Assembly: GCA_016703065.1 (NCBI GenBank)
Contig: JADJCU010000007.1
Location: 62,001-126,000, forward strand
Reading direction: 5' to 3'
DNA from: a bacterium
GTDB taxonomy: Bacteria; Electryoneota; RPQS01
Length of the DNA stretch: 64,000 nucleotides
Shown here: in pieces, positions 1-9,419 of the stretch
How positions within the stretch are numbered: the first letter of the stretch is position 1
Layout: each line of letters starts with the position of its first letter
The notes under the pieces: model-generated
What the model was told of the DNA's origin: nothing
The model's input: the letters and a program-made list of their open reading frames with translations, nothing else
The model's database searches: none
Translations under genes and position numbers: made by a program

Positions 1-1748
1 GCCGGCACCTTCGCAGTCAACGCGTCTGGCGACTTCAACAAATAGAGGTCGTAGCCGCCTTCATAGAATGACGTGAACACAAGCCGGTTTGCTCTTGCCG
101 AGTAACTGGGTTGGAAGCAGCCGGTGAGCGCGTTCGTGATCGCGACGGTTTCATTCGTCTCGAGATTCATCCGGTAGAGGTTGGAGATACCTGTCGAATC
201 CGAAACAAAAACGAGATACTTTCCATCTGGCGATATAGTCGGGTTCTTTTCCTGGAACTCGCCGAACGTCAGTTGCTCGCACGCGGGACTACCGGCAGTG
301 ATCCGATACAGGTTCATCGTGCGATAGTCGAAATCCCACATCTGGAAGGACTGATCGTAGCCCGACACTCTCAATGAATCGCGGCGATCAGATGCGAAAT
401 AGAGCGTTTGCGAGTCTCCGCCCCACGCCGGATCGTCATCACTGAAGATATCGTCGGTAACCTGCACGAGTTGACCGGATTCGACTTCATAATAGTACAG
501 GTCGGATTGGCCGCTCTTCATGCCCACGAACGCGATTCGACTGCCATCCGGTGAGAAGGTCGGGTTGAAGATACCATCGAGTTTCGGTCGATAGCGTTTG
601 ACAATGTCGCGTGATTCGATGTTCAAGATGTTTATGGCATCAAGGGCGCCCGCTTTTGACGCGAAGGCGATCGCTTCGCCGTCTGGTGACCACGACATTC
701 GGGCATCGAGCCATTTCAACTGCTCGAAATCACCGCTGCGTTCGCCCTGCAACAGCCGTTGCGACTTGCCTGTTTCGACATCTTGCAGCCATACATCAAA
801 GTAGTCGGCGCGGTCGGACAAATACGCGACCTTCTGGCCATCGGGCGACAACGCCCCGCCGTTATTGACATAATTGTGAATCTTGCGATGATTCGTAACT
901 CGTTCCGCGATGTCTTCAGGTGTTTCGTAGTCGACAACGCCCGGCCAGTAGATTTTTCGCAGCCATTGCTGCCAGGCGCGGTTAAAGTCCTCCATCGTGA
1001 TGCCCACCGCACTCTTGAGCGACTTAGGCACTTCCCGGGACGAGCGAACCTTGTTGACGAATTCGCCGATTTTCTCTTTCCCATAACGGCGGTCCAAGTA
1101 GTAGAAGACTGATTGGCCGCCCTTGTACGCGAAGTAGCCGCCCAAGTAATCAATAGGGGGGAGGTAGCCGGTGATCGTCGCGTCGCGCATGAACATGTCG
1201 GCTTCGACATCCCAGCCCCCGCGCGATTCGTACTCAGCTAATCCCTCAGAAAACCAGAGTGGGATGTCGGAGGTAGCAACGCCGATCAGAATCGACTGAA
1301 AGCCGGTGCCGTAGAATAGCCTCAGATTGACCGCGTGAGTCAGCTCATGATGAATAACATGCCGGAAGGCCTCGTAATTCCCGGTATACGGCAGCACAAC
1401 CCGATTCTTAAGAAACTCAGTGAACCCACCGAGCGATTCTTCTTGAATCGACATCGAAACGTTTGTCTGCTGAAATCGATTGTGCGACGCATAGATGATG
1501 AACCTGATGCGCCCCTCCAAACCGTAATCCCAACTGGCCTCAATCAGCTTCAAGGCCCGCTCCGCGGTCTCGGCTGTGAACTCTGCAATTCTCTCCTGAC
1601 CTTCGGCATAGTACACGTCAAAATGCTCCGACTGAATGTACCTCCAATCGAAGTCGACGTATTGCACCTTGTTCTTGCCAAATCCCTGGGCGAATGCCCC
1701 CGGAACAGCAAGTAGCGTTAGAAGGATGATGTAAACGAGTCTGCGCAT
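1..1748 (-). CDS. Secreted peptidase-MA-like metalloprotease with PD40/TolB beta-propeller (C-terminus beyond window)
   Basis: The frame is open from an ATG at 1748 to the window edge, about 582 residues, so the C-terminus is missing. It starts with a Sec signal peptide (MRRLVYIILL...AFAQG). A gluzincin zinc site is visible: HHELTHAV near residues 131-138, with the third ligand in WFSEGLAEYE about 30 residues later. From about residue 290 there are PD40/TolB-type propeller blades (LSPDGQKVAYLSD, WSPDGEAIAFASK, FSPDGSRIAFVG, ISPDGKYLVFVSD). Peptidase-MA plus propeller proteins are frequent in FCB-group and related phyla and are probably exported; the substrate is unknown. GGGAG about 10 nt upstream supports the start. 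It is transcribed in the same direction as the regulator at 1897 but separated by about 150 bp. Confidence 0.85.
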   Translation of the reverse strand, partial: MRRLVYIILLTLLAVPGAFAQGFGKNKVQYVDFDWRYIQSEHFDVYYAEGQERIAEFTAETAERALKLIEASWDYGLEGRIRFIIYASHNRFQQTNVSMSIQEESLGGFTEFLKNRVVLPYTGNYEAFRHVIHHELTHAVNLRLFYGTGFQSILIGVATSDIPLWFSEGLAEYESRGGWDVEADMFMRDATITGYLPPIDYLGGYFAYKGGQSVFYYLDRRYGKEKIGEFVNKVRSSREVPKSLKSAVGITMEDFNRAWQQWLRKIYWPGVVDYETPEDIAERVTNHRKIHNYVNNGGALSPDGQKVAYLSDRADYFDVWLQDVETGKSQRLLQGERSGDFEQLKWLDARMSWSPDGEAIAFASKAGALDAINILNIESRDIVKRYRPKLDGIFNPTFSPDGSRIAFVGMKSGQSDLYYYEVESGQLVQVTDDIFSDDDPAWGGDSQTLYFASDRRDSLRVSGYDQSFQMWDFDYRTMNLYRITAGSPACEQLTFGEFQEKNPTISPDGKYLVFVSDSTGISNLYRMNLETNETVAITNALTGCFQPSYSARANRLVFTSFYEGGYDLYLLKSPDALTAKVP

Positions 1749-1896
1749 GACGTTGTAACTCCCGCGTCGAGGAACCGGACCCATAAGGGATACGCTTCGA
1801 CCTGCGGGCGGGTTTCCGAAAGAATTGGAAAAAACGACCCCGGAGCCGGGAGCTACGGGGCCAAACGGGTCAAATCATGATAAAAATGGTACAGTC

Positions 1897-2466
1897 CTAT
1901 GGACCAAGGACTTCGGCCACCATCTCGAGCAGTTCGTCGCTCTTGATGGGCTTCGTCAGATAGTTGTACGCCCCCTCCTTGATCACCTGCACAGTGTCTT
2001 CGATCTTCGGGTAGCCCGTAAGGATCACAATCGTGGCCTGGGGATCGACGGCCTTAATCTCGCGAAACACGTCGATTCCGCTTTTGCCTCTGAGCTTGAC
2101 ATCGAGAAAGGTTAATGCCGGCTGCTTTTCGACGTGCAAAGCGATTGCCTCGTCGCCATTCGTTGCCGTCAAGACGTCGTGGCCGGCGGCCTGGAGCAAG
2201 TCTGACATCACCTGCAGGATCATCGTGTCATCGTCGACAACGAGCACAAATGAAGATCGTGGGCGACTTTCAGACGCCTTCTGCTTTTCAATATTCTGGC
2301 GGATTTCCTCCATATTGCGCTCATCATAGAGCCGCCAGCCTCGCCAGTCTCGCCGAACCTTGGTTATCAGTCCCTCGCGTTCCCACTTGAAAAGAGTGGA
2401 CTTAGATATCTGGAGGTTCTCGCAGACATCCTTGGAGGAGTAGAACTTCCCGTCCTTGCCGGTCAT
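1897..2466 (-). CDS. MerR-type HTH fused to a C-terminal response-regulator receiver domain
   Basis: 189 residues. Residues 8-55 look like a MerR/excisionase winged helix (SSKDVCENLQISKSTLFKWE, then GLI...WRGWRLYDE). After a short linker, residues 72-188 form a CheY-like receiver: acidic triad D78-D80, phospho-acceptor D122 (TFLDVKL), T150 (ILTGYP) and K172 (YLTKPI). Usually the receiver is N-terminal and the output C-terminal; here the order is reversed. It is probably a phosphorylation-controlled DNA-binding protein. No cognate kinase is adjacent; the hybrid kinase at 49881 is far away and has its own receiver. GAGGT lies 4 nt before the ATG. The sequence upstream has a short inverted repeat over the likely -10 box, compatible with autoregulation (inference). 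Confidence 0.85.
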   Translation of the reverse strand: MTGKDGKFYSSKDVCENLQISKSTLFKWEREGLITKVRRDWRGWRLYDERNMEEIRQNIEKQKASESRPRSSFVLVVDDDTMILQVMSDLLQAAGHDVLTATNGDEAIALHVEKQPALTFLDVKLRGKSGIDVFREIKAVDPQATIVILTGYPKIEDTVQVIKEGAYNYLTKPIKSDELLEMVAEVLGP

Positions 2467-2475
2467 GATACCTCA

Positions 2476-2513
2476 CTATAGTAGTTATAGTAAGTAATAT
2501 AACCAAAGTCCAA
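2476..2513 (-). promoter_or_regulatory. Putative promoter with inverted repeat upstream of the MerR-receiver gene
   Basis: Reading the minus strand, TTGGAC (2513-2508) and TATAAC (2489-2484) are separated by 18 nt. The inverted repeat CTATA-5-TATAG (2476-2490) covers the -10 box, and the ACTATA motif occurs twice. This is a plausible operator for the adjacent MerR-type protein, but it is AT-rich and could be chance. Confidence 0.35.
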
Positions 2514-2559
2514 CGCGGAGTCAAGCCCAAACCGCTCGAAATCAGTCACCTATGACCAA

Positions 2560-2709
2560 TTACTTGGCTTCCTCGTCGCCCCGGAGCCCTTCTTTGAACT
2601 CGCGGGCACCCTTTCCCAAGCCCTTCATCAGCTCCGGGATCCGCTTGGCCCCAAACATGAGCAGGATGATGGCCATGATAAGCAGTACCTCTGCCCAGCC
2701 AAACCGCAT
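2560..2709 (-). CDS. tatA: TatA/E family twin-arginine translocase subunit
   Basis: A 49-residue protein. One N-terminal membrane helix (WAEVLLIMAIILLMF) is followed by the family hinge FGAKRIPELMKGLGKGAREF and an amphipathic, acidic tail ending in EEAK. This is the standard TatA layout: a membrane anchor plus an amphipathic helix that forms the translocation pore for folded, cofactor-loaded proteins. AAGGGA lies about 8 nt upstream of the ATG. TatB and TatC are not in the window; an isolated tatA is common outside Proteobacteria. It lies between the EEP-nuclease gene and the MerR-receiver gene on the same strand. Confidence 0.92.
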   Translation of the reverse strand: MRFGWAEVLLIMAIILLMFGAKRIPELMKGLGKGAREFKEGLRGDEEAK

Positions 2710-2791
2710 GGTCGTTCCCTTTTAGTAGTGACAAGACAACTTCCGCAAGCTCAGCGAATTAACACATTTTTTACCGGAAACACAAGCGCAC

Positions 2792-5635
2792 CTATTGGGA
2801 GGACCTGACCAGGTAAAACGCCGTTGGAAGTGATCCCAAAACCCCCGCATCAGTGTAATTCGTGCCCTCAACTTCGGCAATTGGGACATCGAACGGACCC
2901 AGCGGGTTGGTTGCGCGGAAAACAGTGTAGCGCGGTGCTCCGGTAGAGCTCCAACGCAAAACGGCATCGCTTCCGGAAACCCCGATCGTCAATTCAGGCG
3001 GTGTCATGGACCAACCGATGACACGCAGCATGCGATTACCGTTCCGCGTGTTGTCTATCGCACCATTTTCTTGTAACCACATCGCCTCGCACGGATCCCA
3101 CAGGAACGAATGTCCTGCTGTCGGGCTGCTGTTATCAAGTGCCCATGCAGTACAGTCCGCTTCCACGGAAACATAGAAATCCGAGTTGACAGTCAATGCC
3201 TGTTGACCCGCTTCCATCAGTATGGCCTTCCCCCATAATGGGCTGCTGTCATAGCTCCCGGTAACGGAATTCGGCAGAGCGCCTGCCTCAAATTGCCCAA
3301 GCGCGGTTCCCGGGAGGCCTCCGACTCCGTCTGCCGAGTAGACCGTTACGTGAACAAGGTCATGCAATGTGTCTGGCTTATGTGAAGACATCGCCCATTC
3401 CGTTGCGCATAGGACGAATGGAACCGTCGGCGGTGTAAATCGTACCGCCCACGCGAACCCTGTGTCCGGTGACCACTGATACAACTCGGCGCTGCCGTCA
3501 TCATATGAAACTGAAAGTCCGCACTCGGGCGCGACGGTCAGGCCGAAGGTATCGGTTCGGCTCGTGAGAGCGCCGGCATCCGTTACCGACAGGAAGTAGT
3601 CGTAGAAGCCTTCAGCGAACAACGGCGTCGCCCCGTATTTGCCGGCTGACAAGATTGCCAACGTGATACTGTCGGTCGTAGCGAAACCATCAGCAGACCA
3701 CTTGAGCACCGGTGGACTGTATACGCCGTCGTCCGTCACCGTGCAGAAAAACGTCACCGGGCCCGAAGCGCCGTCGCAAACAGGACTGTGTCCGATAGCA
3801 GGCGCTTGGTTGTTTACGACGATGTCAAACAGTGCGTTGGATGTGTCGGCGATTTGCGCAAGCGAAAGAGAGCGTACCCTAACCCGGGCCGAAGTCGTTC
3901 CCGGACCGCTAACGGGCCACGAATACGTTCCGCCTGCCGCGTTAACATTTGTTGCGATGAGTTCCCATGCTCCTGTCGGATACGTTCGATTTACTTCAAG
4001 AGTGAGAAACCCGCTCAAATTCGTATGGGTCCACTGAATCGCCTCTGTCGCGCCGGCAACGAACGTCTCTCCTCCATTGGGACGGGTCAGCGTTAACGTC
4101 GGCAATACAAGATGGAACATTCCGGAGCTGTCGGCAAGCGCGGGGGTGCTGACGCTGCTTACGCGAATCAGCGCCGAATCCGTAGCGTTGCCTGCCGCAA
4201 TCCATCCAAAGGACCCGCTATTTGGTGTTGCGGCCGCAAGCAATTCCCACGAACCCGAACTGGGAGCGCGCTTCAGTTCAATCCGCACGTCGCCCGCGAA
4301 TCCTGATGCTGTCCAATTGACGCCGACGTTGTTACCGATGATGAACGAGCTTCCGGTGGACGGAGTAAACACCGCGAGCTCACGTTGGAAGATCGTGAAG
4401 TCCGCATCTGACAAATCACTTGTGGATGGCGATCCGTCGAGCACGATGCGCGCCCGGGCCGCCGCTGTCGCACTTCCACTAGCGACCCATTTGAAAGTCC
4501 CGTCATTTAGAGTTCCTGTGGCCAGAGTTTCCCAAGGCCCGCCGCTACCCGACCTGCTTAACGACAGTGAGACGTTGCCCGTGTAGTTCGCCGTATTCCA
4601 AGTTACGTTCATCGTATCACCGGTGCCGAACGACTGCCCGCCGTTTGGAGCGGTAAGCGTCACACTGGGCTGGGCCGTGACTTGCCTCATGATGTCCAGA
4701 AACACAGGAATATGGTCGGAACTCAGATAGAGCGCATCTGCGATACTGTCTGGTACCGCGAAGTTAGTTCCCGTGTTAATCGACTCTTGAAAGTGCGCTC
4801 CGTCATTGCCGAAAGTCGTGTAGCTGCCGGGAACAACCTGCCAGCTCGGAAGAGTTTGAAAGGCGTACGTTGGGAGTAGGAAATCGAAGCGATCATCCAT
4901 GCCTCCGGTCGCTCCGCCGTCACCCAAATTACCTAATCGCGGGGATTGTGTGTGGATCGCGGCGTATGTTGCCGAATTGTGCCACGATCCCGGTTGATTC
5001 AACACGTCGTAGAGCCGCCCGTCATTGTCGGCTTGACTGCCGATCAACTCGACATACGCGTCTTCTGTACTTGTATAGAGATTGAAGTCGCCGCCAAAGA
5101 TGTAATGGCCGGGTCCCAGCGCATTCAGATGGCTGCGCAATATCTGCGCTTCGGCAAGGCGAGCGGCTTCTTCTCCCTGACTGGCCTTGAGGTGGCCCGA
5201 GTAAACACGAAAATCAAGAGTGTCGGACATGATTCCCGCAGGCCGAAGGACGTATCCATTGATATCACGCAGTGCCGTTGCCACGACTACTTGCGAGATG
5301 TAGGTCACTCGAGAAGGCTTGTAGTATAGAGCATTGTCCGTGTCCGGTCCATTGGAAAACGGCGCATTCTCGTACGTTCCCGGTTGGACGAAATTAAGAA
5401 CCTCATCCAGGAACTCGGCCACACCTGCGCTCGAGAGCATCTCCTGGACAATGATCACATCCGGATCTACAGTGCGAAGGATCTTCCTAAACTCGGGGTT
5501 CCGTGTGTTCGACGTCGATCCCGGGTAATTCAGGAGGTTGTATGTCGCCACTCGCAGCGTGTCATATGCCTGCGCTGACGCTGAGCTGTTAAGGCACAAA
5601 CAACACAAAAGGGCAATCAGCGTGCGCTGGGTCAT
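2792..5635 (-). CDS. Secreted endonuclease/exonuclease/phosphatase-family protein with Kre9/KNH-like repeats
   Basis: About 947 residues from the ATG at 5635; an ATG two codons upstream is equally possible and neither has a strong ribosome site. The signal peptide is MTQRTLIALL...SASAQA. Residues of about 25-330 form an EEP domain: VATYNLLNY, VQEM (metal Glu), GGDFNLY (GDFN) and LSSDHIP (SDH). Three Kre9/KNH-like Ig repeats of about 95 residues follow, each opening with a variant of LTAPNGG and containing G.W..LA...N.G...W...G. The last about 65 residues are an Fn3-like module ending FYLVRSSQ. The same ending type is seen on the C25 proteins at 39548 and 44971. The protein is probably an extracellular nuclease or phosphatase; the substrate cannot be told from sequence. 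There is no YPNPFN sorting domain. Confidence 0.85.
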   Translation of the reverse strand: MTQRTLIALLCCLCLNSSASAQAYDTLRVATYNLLNYPGSTSNTRNPEFRKILRTVDPDVIIVQEMLSSAGVAEFLDEVLNFVQPGTYENAPFSNGPDTDNALYYKPSRVTYISQVVVATALRDINGYVLRPAGIMSDTLDFRVYSGHLKASQGEEAARLAEAQILRSHLNALGPGHYIFGGDFNLYTSTEDAYVELIGSQADNDGRLYDVLNQPGSWHNSATYAAIHTQSPRLGNLGDGGATGGMDDRFDFLLPTYAFQTLPSWQVVPGSYTTFGNDGAHFQESINTGTNFAVPDSIADALYLSSDHIPVFLDIMRQVTAQPSVTLTAPNGGQSFGTGDTMNVTWNTANYTGNVSLSLSRSGSGGPWETLATGTLNDGTFKWVASGSATAAARARIVLDGSPSTSDLSDADFTIFQRELAVFTPSTGSSFIIGNNVGVNWTASGFAGDVRIELKRAPSSGSWELLAAATPNSGSFGWIAAGNATDSALIRVSSVSTPALADSSGMFHLVLPTLTLTRPNGGETFVAGATEAIQWTHTNLSGFLTLEVNRTYPTGAWELIATNVNAAGGTYSWPVSGPGTTSARVRVRSLSLAQIADTSNALFDIVVNNQAPAIGHSPVCDGASGPVTFFCTVTDDGVYSPPVLKWSADGFATTDSITLAILSAGKYGATPLFAEGFYDYFLSVTDAGALTSRTDTFGLTVAPECGLSVSYDDGSAELYQWSPDTGFAWAVRFTPPTVPFVLCATEWAMSSHKPDTLHDLVHVTVYSADGVGGLPGTALGQFEAGALPNSVTGSYDSSPLWGKAILMEAGQQALTVNSDFYVSVEADCTAWALDNSSPTAGHSFLWDPCEAMWLQENGAIDNTRNGNRMLRVIGWSMTPPELTIGVSGSDAVLRWSSTGAPRYTVFRATNPLGPFDVPIAEVEGTNYTDAGVLGSLPTAFYLVRSSQ

Positions 5636-5734
5636 GTTCATCAAAAATGTGTTTAGTACATGTCTGTCTACGAGCTCATAATTTAAGCCTAAATCGTCCT
5701 GCTCGCAACTCAAAATCGTAAGCTAATAGAATAC

Positions 5735-5763
5735 TTGACCTTTAGGCCACATTTGGATATATT
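5735..5763 (+). promoter_or_regulatory. Sigma-70-type promoter for the HSP20-lon operon
   Basis: TTGACC (5735-5740), a 17-nt spacer, then TATATT (5758-5763), about 90 nt before the HSP20 ATG. The region 5640-5850 is clearly more AT-rich than its surroundings. No inverted repeat resembling a CIRCE element was seen. Confidence 0.75.
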
Positions 5764-5851
5764 ATAAGATTGAACGATAATCAGATAAATCTAAAATAAA
5801 CAAATACAAAGAGACTGACAGTCCACCAAACTGGTTGACTCAGGAGAGGCT

Positions 5852-6324
5852 ATGCGAACAAATCATCCCCTACTATTCCAGATTGCTCGACCGGTAGAGG
5901 ACGAGGGAACAAGTTCCTTTCGCTTCGAATACATCCGTTTCGAGCACGGATCGCGCCCCCTTCCCTGGGGCGAACAGGCGCACTGGATACCCGCCGTGGA
6001 TGTCTACGGAAACGAGGAAATCGTCGTGGTCGAAGTCCACTTGCCCGGTCTTGAGCCGGGCGAGGCCCGCGTCGAGTTTGGCACGAATTGGGTCCGGGTA
6101 GCGGGGCACCGCAGACCGATCGATATTCCGGGACGACGTGACTTCTTCCATGTGGAAATTGCCCGCGGGGAATTCCAGCGCCTGATTAGTCTGCCCGACG
6201 GCTGAGTACAAAAGACTCGGAAGCCGTTTTCGAATCAGGTCTCCTGAAAATCACAATACCTTGGGAAGGCAGGGCATGGAGCGTGGCCTGCCGTACAAGT
6301 CGCTTTCCGGAGGAATGGTCATGA
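5852..6324 (+). CDS. HSP20 / alpha-crystallin small heat-shock protein (frameshifted near 6203)
   Basis: The open frame runs 117 residues and stops at 6203. The alpha-crystallin domain starts at about residue 46 (IPAVDVYGNEEIVVVEVHLP) and reaches LISLPDG. The missing C-terminal strand is present directly after the stop in another frame (TKDSEAVFESGLLKITIPW) and ends at a TGA at 6322-6324. A single-base error therefore probably truncates an otherwise complete gene of about 157 codons. AGGAG precedes the ATG. The restored stop overlaps the Lon ATG (ATGA), so the two are translationally coupled. Role: ATP-independent holdase, logically paired with the Lon protease. Confidence 0.85.
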
Positions 6325-8725
6325 CTGACGGTCAATTGAAGAGTGCGCCACCGTCCGGAAATGGCGGCGACGGCCAGATCCGGATTCCCGAGAGCTGTCC
6401 AGCGTTACTCCTGAACGATGTGCTGATCTTTCCCAACACGATCATTCCGCTTGCGATTTCCTCGCCGGCGATGATTGCCATGATCAACGAGGTGCTTGCA
6501 AGTCACCGAGTTGTGGCCGCGTTCACGCGATCTCAATCTCCCCGGAGCGACAAACCTGAAGATCAGTTCTATTCCGTCGGGACGGCTGCTCACATACTAA
6601 AGATGTTCCGCATGCCGGACGAATCGATTCGCGTCCTAATGCAGGGCATGGTTCGCGTTAGACGCAGCGAGATCATCTCCACCGATCCGCATCTCGTGGT
6701 CAAGATCGCGCCGCTGCCAATTCCCCGTGAAACGACTGTGCAGATTGATGGGTTAACGCGCAAGGTCGTCAGCGACTTCTCGAAATACGCCGAAGAGAAC
6801 TCGCTCCCCGATGAGGTCCGGATCGCGATCCACAACATATCGGATCCCGGCGCGCTCGCCGACATTGTCGCGTCGAATCTCAATCTCGAACTCTCTGACC
6901 GGCAGGCGATTCTCGAAGAGAATGCCCTTGAACCGCGTTTGAAACTCGTCGCGACCCATCTCGCGCGCGAGCTCGAACTCTTAAGATTGGAAGCGAAATC
7001 CGCGGCCAAGTAGAGAAAGAGCTCGAGTCGAATCAGAAAGAGTACTACCTTCGCGAACAGATGAAAGCCATCAAGCGCGAGCTCGGCGAAGAAAGTGAGG
7101 GTGGCGCCGAAGTTGCTGATTTCGAAAAACGCATCAAAGAGGCCGGTCTTCCCGAGCACGCCGCCGATGCTGCCAGGAAGGAACTGGATCGCATGCGCGT
7201 GATGTCCATTTCCTCGGCCGAGTATTCAGTAATCCGAACCTATGTCGAGTGGCTTGTGAGTTTGCCGTGGAGCAAATCATCGAGTGATGAGCTTGATCTG
7301 AAGCAGGCCGAAACGGAGCTGAACGAAGACCATTTCGGTCTGGAAGAAGTGAAAACGCGCATCCTTGAGTTTCTTGCCGTACGAAAACTGAAGCGCGACA
7401 ATCGCGGACCGATTCTCTGTTTCGCCGGGCCGCCGGGAGTTGGGAAGACCTCGCTCGGCCGATCGATTGCGCGTTCAATGAACCGCGAGTTTGTTCGAAT
7501 GAGCCTGGGTGGTGTGCGGGACGAAGCCGAAATTCGTGGCCATCGCCGGACTTACGTGGGCGCGCTTCCCGGCAGGATCATTCAGTCTCTCCGCAAAGTG
7601 GGAGTCAATAACCCGGTCATCATGCTGGACGAGATCGACAAGTTAGGTTCCGATTTTCGCGGTGATCCGTCGTCGGCATTGCTCGAAGTCCTCGATCCCG
7701 CGCAGAACAACACCTTCTCCGATCACTATCTCGATGTTGAGTTTGATCTGTCGTCGACTTTCTTCATAACAACTGCAAACGACGTAAGCCAGATTCCCGG
7801 CCCGCTGCGTGACCGAATGGAGATTATCGACATTCCGAGCTATATGACCGACGAAAAAGTGCAAATCGGCGAACGCTACCTGCTGCCCCGACAGCTTGAA
7901 GAGGCAGGCCTCAAACCGTCTCATCTGTTCATTACTGAACCGGGCATGCGGGCCATCATAAGTGGTTACACTCGCGAAGCCGGTGTTCGCAGGCTCGAAC
8001 AGCGCATCGGTTCGATTTGCCGGAAGATAGCGCGCTCTGTGGCTGAAGGCAAACGTCGGCGCGTGAAATTGACCGGCGAACACGTAGCAAATTTCCTTGG
8101 TCCGGCTCCCTATGCGGAAGACACCCTTCCCGATCATCCTCAAGTCGGAATTGCGCTCGGTCTCGCGTGGACTCCGGTCGGCGGGGAAATTCTCGTGATC
8201 GAGTCCACAAGTATGCCGGGTAGCGGCAAGCTTCAAGTGACCGGCATGCTCGGTGAAGTCATGCGCGAGTCGTCGCAAATCGCACTATCCTATTTGCACG
8301 CTCATGCCGAGTCGTTGGCAATCCCGGCTGATCGATTCGCCAAACAGGACATTCATCTTCACGTCCCGGAAGGCGCACAGCCAAAAGAGGGGCCGAGCGC
8401 GGGCATCGCTCTCGCAACGTCGCTTGCGTCATTACTCTCGGACACACCAGTGCGCAACGACCTTTGCATGACAGGCGAAATCACGTTGACAGGTCAAGTT
8501 CTGCCAGTTGGTGGGATACGTGAGAAAATCGTTGCGGCGGCCCGTCGCGGTATCACGACGATCGTGATGCCCAAAGCAAATGAAAAGGATCTCTTCTACG
8601 TGCCGGATCATATCAAGGCGCGGCTGAAGTTTCATTTCGTCGCTGATTTGGGACACGCTCTGCGCATGACGATGCAGCAACCGGTTAAGCGAACAAAGAA
8701 TTCGCGAAAGTCGGTGGTCGCGTGA
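6321..8725 (+). CDS. lon: ATP-dependent protease Lon (one frameshift near 7003)
   Basis: The best start is the ATG at 6321, preceded by GGAGGA and overlapping the HSP20 stop. The product is about 801 residues, normal for Lon. The N-terminal substrate domain opens with PALLLNDVLIFPNTIIPL. The frame breaks at GCGAAATCC; one more A restores the typical coiled region (AKIRGQVEKELES...YYLREQMKAIKREL). The AAA+ module has Walker A GPPGVGKTS and Walker B VIMLDEIDK. The protease domain has the Ser-Lys dyad: Ser693 in GPSAGIAL and Lys736 in GGIREKIVAAARR. Lon degrades misfolded and regulatory proteins in the cytoplasm. The break at an A-run in a gene with intact catalytic parts points to a sequencing error. 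Confidence 0.95.
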
Positions 8726-9389
8726 GTATGTGGTCAGCGCTGCGTAATTGGACATTCTGGTCTTTCATCTATCCTGCTCGCTGCGCGCATTGCGCACAGC
8801 CGCTTCCCGGCGGGTGTATTTTGTACTGTGACTCCTGTTGGGCCGAACTACCACGCGCCGAGAAAACTCCCGGTGAACGACTTCCACGGCACGTCGACCA
8901 GCTGCATGCGGGCTTCGCGTATTTCGATGGTAGCCTGACCCGCGAGATTGTCCACGCGTTGAAGTTCGCGGGGCACATCGACCTGCCCCGAAGATGGCCG
9001 AGCTTCTGATTCGCACTCTGCCGGATTCTTTCGTGGACTCCGAGGATGCGTGGGTGCCTGTCCCGCTCCATTGGTTACGCCACGGAGATCGAGCCTTCAA
9101 TCAAAGTCACCTACTTGCCAGATCGTTAGTCAAACACACGGGCGGTTCCGTTTGCCCATTGCTTCGACGTACGCGTAACACTCCCGCGCAGTCAGGTCAA
9201 GGCTATCGACTTCGCGCTGAAAACGTTCGCGGCGCCTTTTCCGTGCGGAGGCGCCAGAAGTTACCCAGGTCTGTGCTATTGATCGATGATGTGGTGACCA
9301 CCGGAGCAACAGTCTCCGAATGCGCGCGTGTCCTGAAGGAGGCCGGCATTGACCGCGTTCGCGTCTTGGCCTTTGCCCGAACCGAATGA
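8722..9389 (+). CDS. comF: ComF-family amidophosphoribosyltransferase-like protein (frameshift near 8990)
   Basis: The start is GTG at 8722, overlapping the Lon TGA (GTGA); ATG at 8728 is the alternative. The N-terminal zinc-ribbon-like pattern is C21xxC24...C36xxC39. The phosphoribosyltransferase part ends with the PRPP loop VLLIDDVVTTGATVSE. The frame breaks between HIDLP and KMAELLIRTL; joined, the protein is about 222 residues, normal for ComF. ComF proteins are needed for DNA uptake in competent bacteria, but homologues are widespread and the biochemical role is unsettled. Its place inside the Lon operon does not clarify its function. Confidence 0.88.
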
Positions 9390-9419
9390 GTAATCGGACC
9401 ATTAATCGTTGGAGCCGCC

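Noticed and set aside
716..1210. Minus-strand open frame of 164 codons
   Set aside because: It is out of frame with the real metalloprotease/propeller gene covering 1-1748, whose frame carries the HHELTHAV zinc site and signal peptide.
2546..2734. Minus-strand 62-codon frame
   Set aside because: Shadow of tatA; the tatA frame has the family motif FGAKRIPEL and a ribosome site.
4077..4586. Plus-strand frame of 169 codons opposite the EEP gene
   Set aside because: No recognisable domain; low-complexity reading of the repeat region in antisense.
5640..5851. CIRCE or other heat-shock operator before HSP20
   Set aside because: Looked for the TTAGCACTC-N9-GAGTGCTAA pattern and saw none; only a sigma-70-type promoter is supported.
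7000..7010. Programmed frameshift in lon
   Set aside because: Lon is not known to use one, the site is a plain short A-run, and many other genes here have similar slips; a sequencing error is simpler.
8432..8755. Minus-strand frame opposite the end of lon
   Set aside because: Antisense of conserved Lon protease codons, with no ribosome site or motif.
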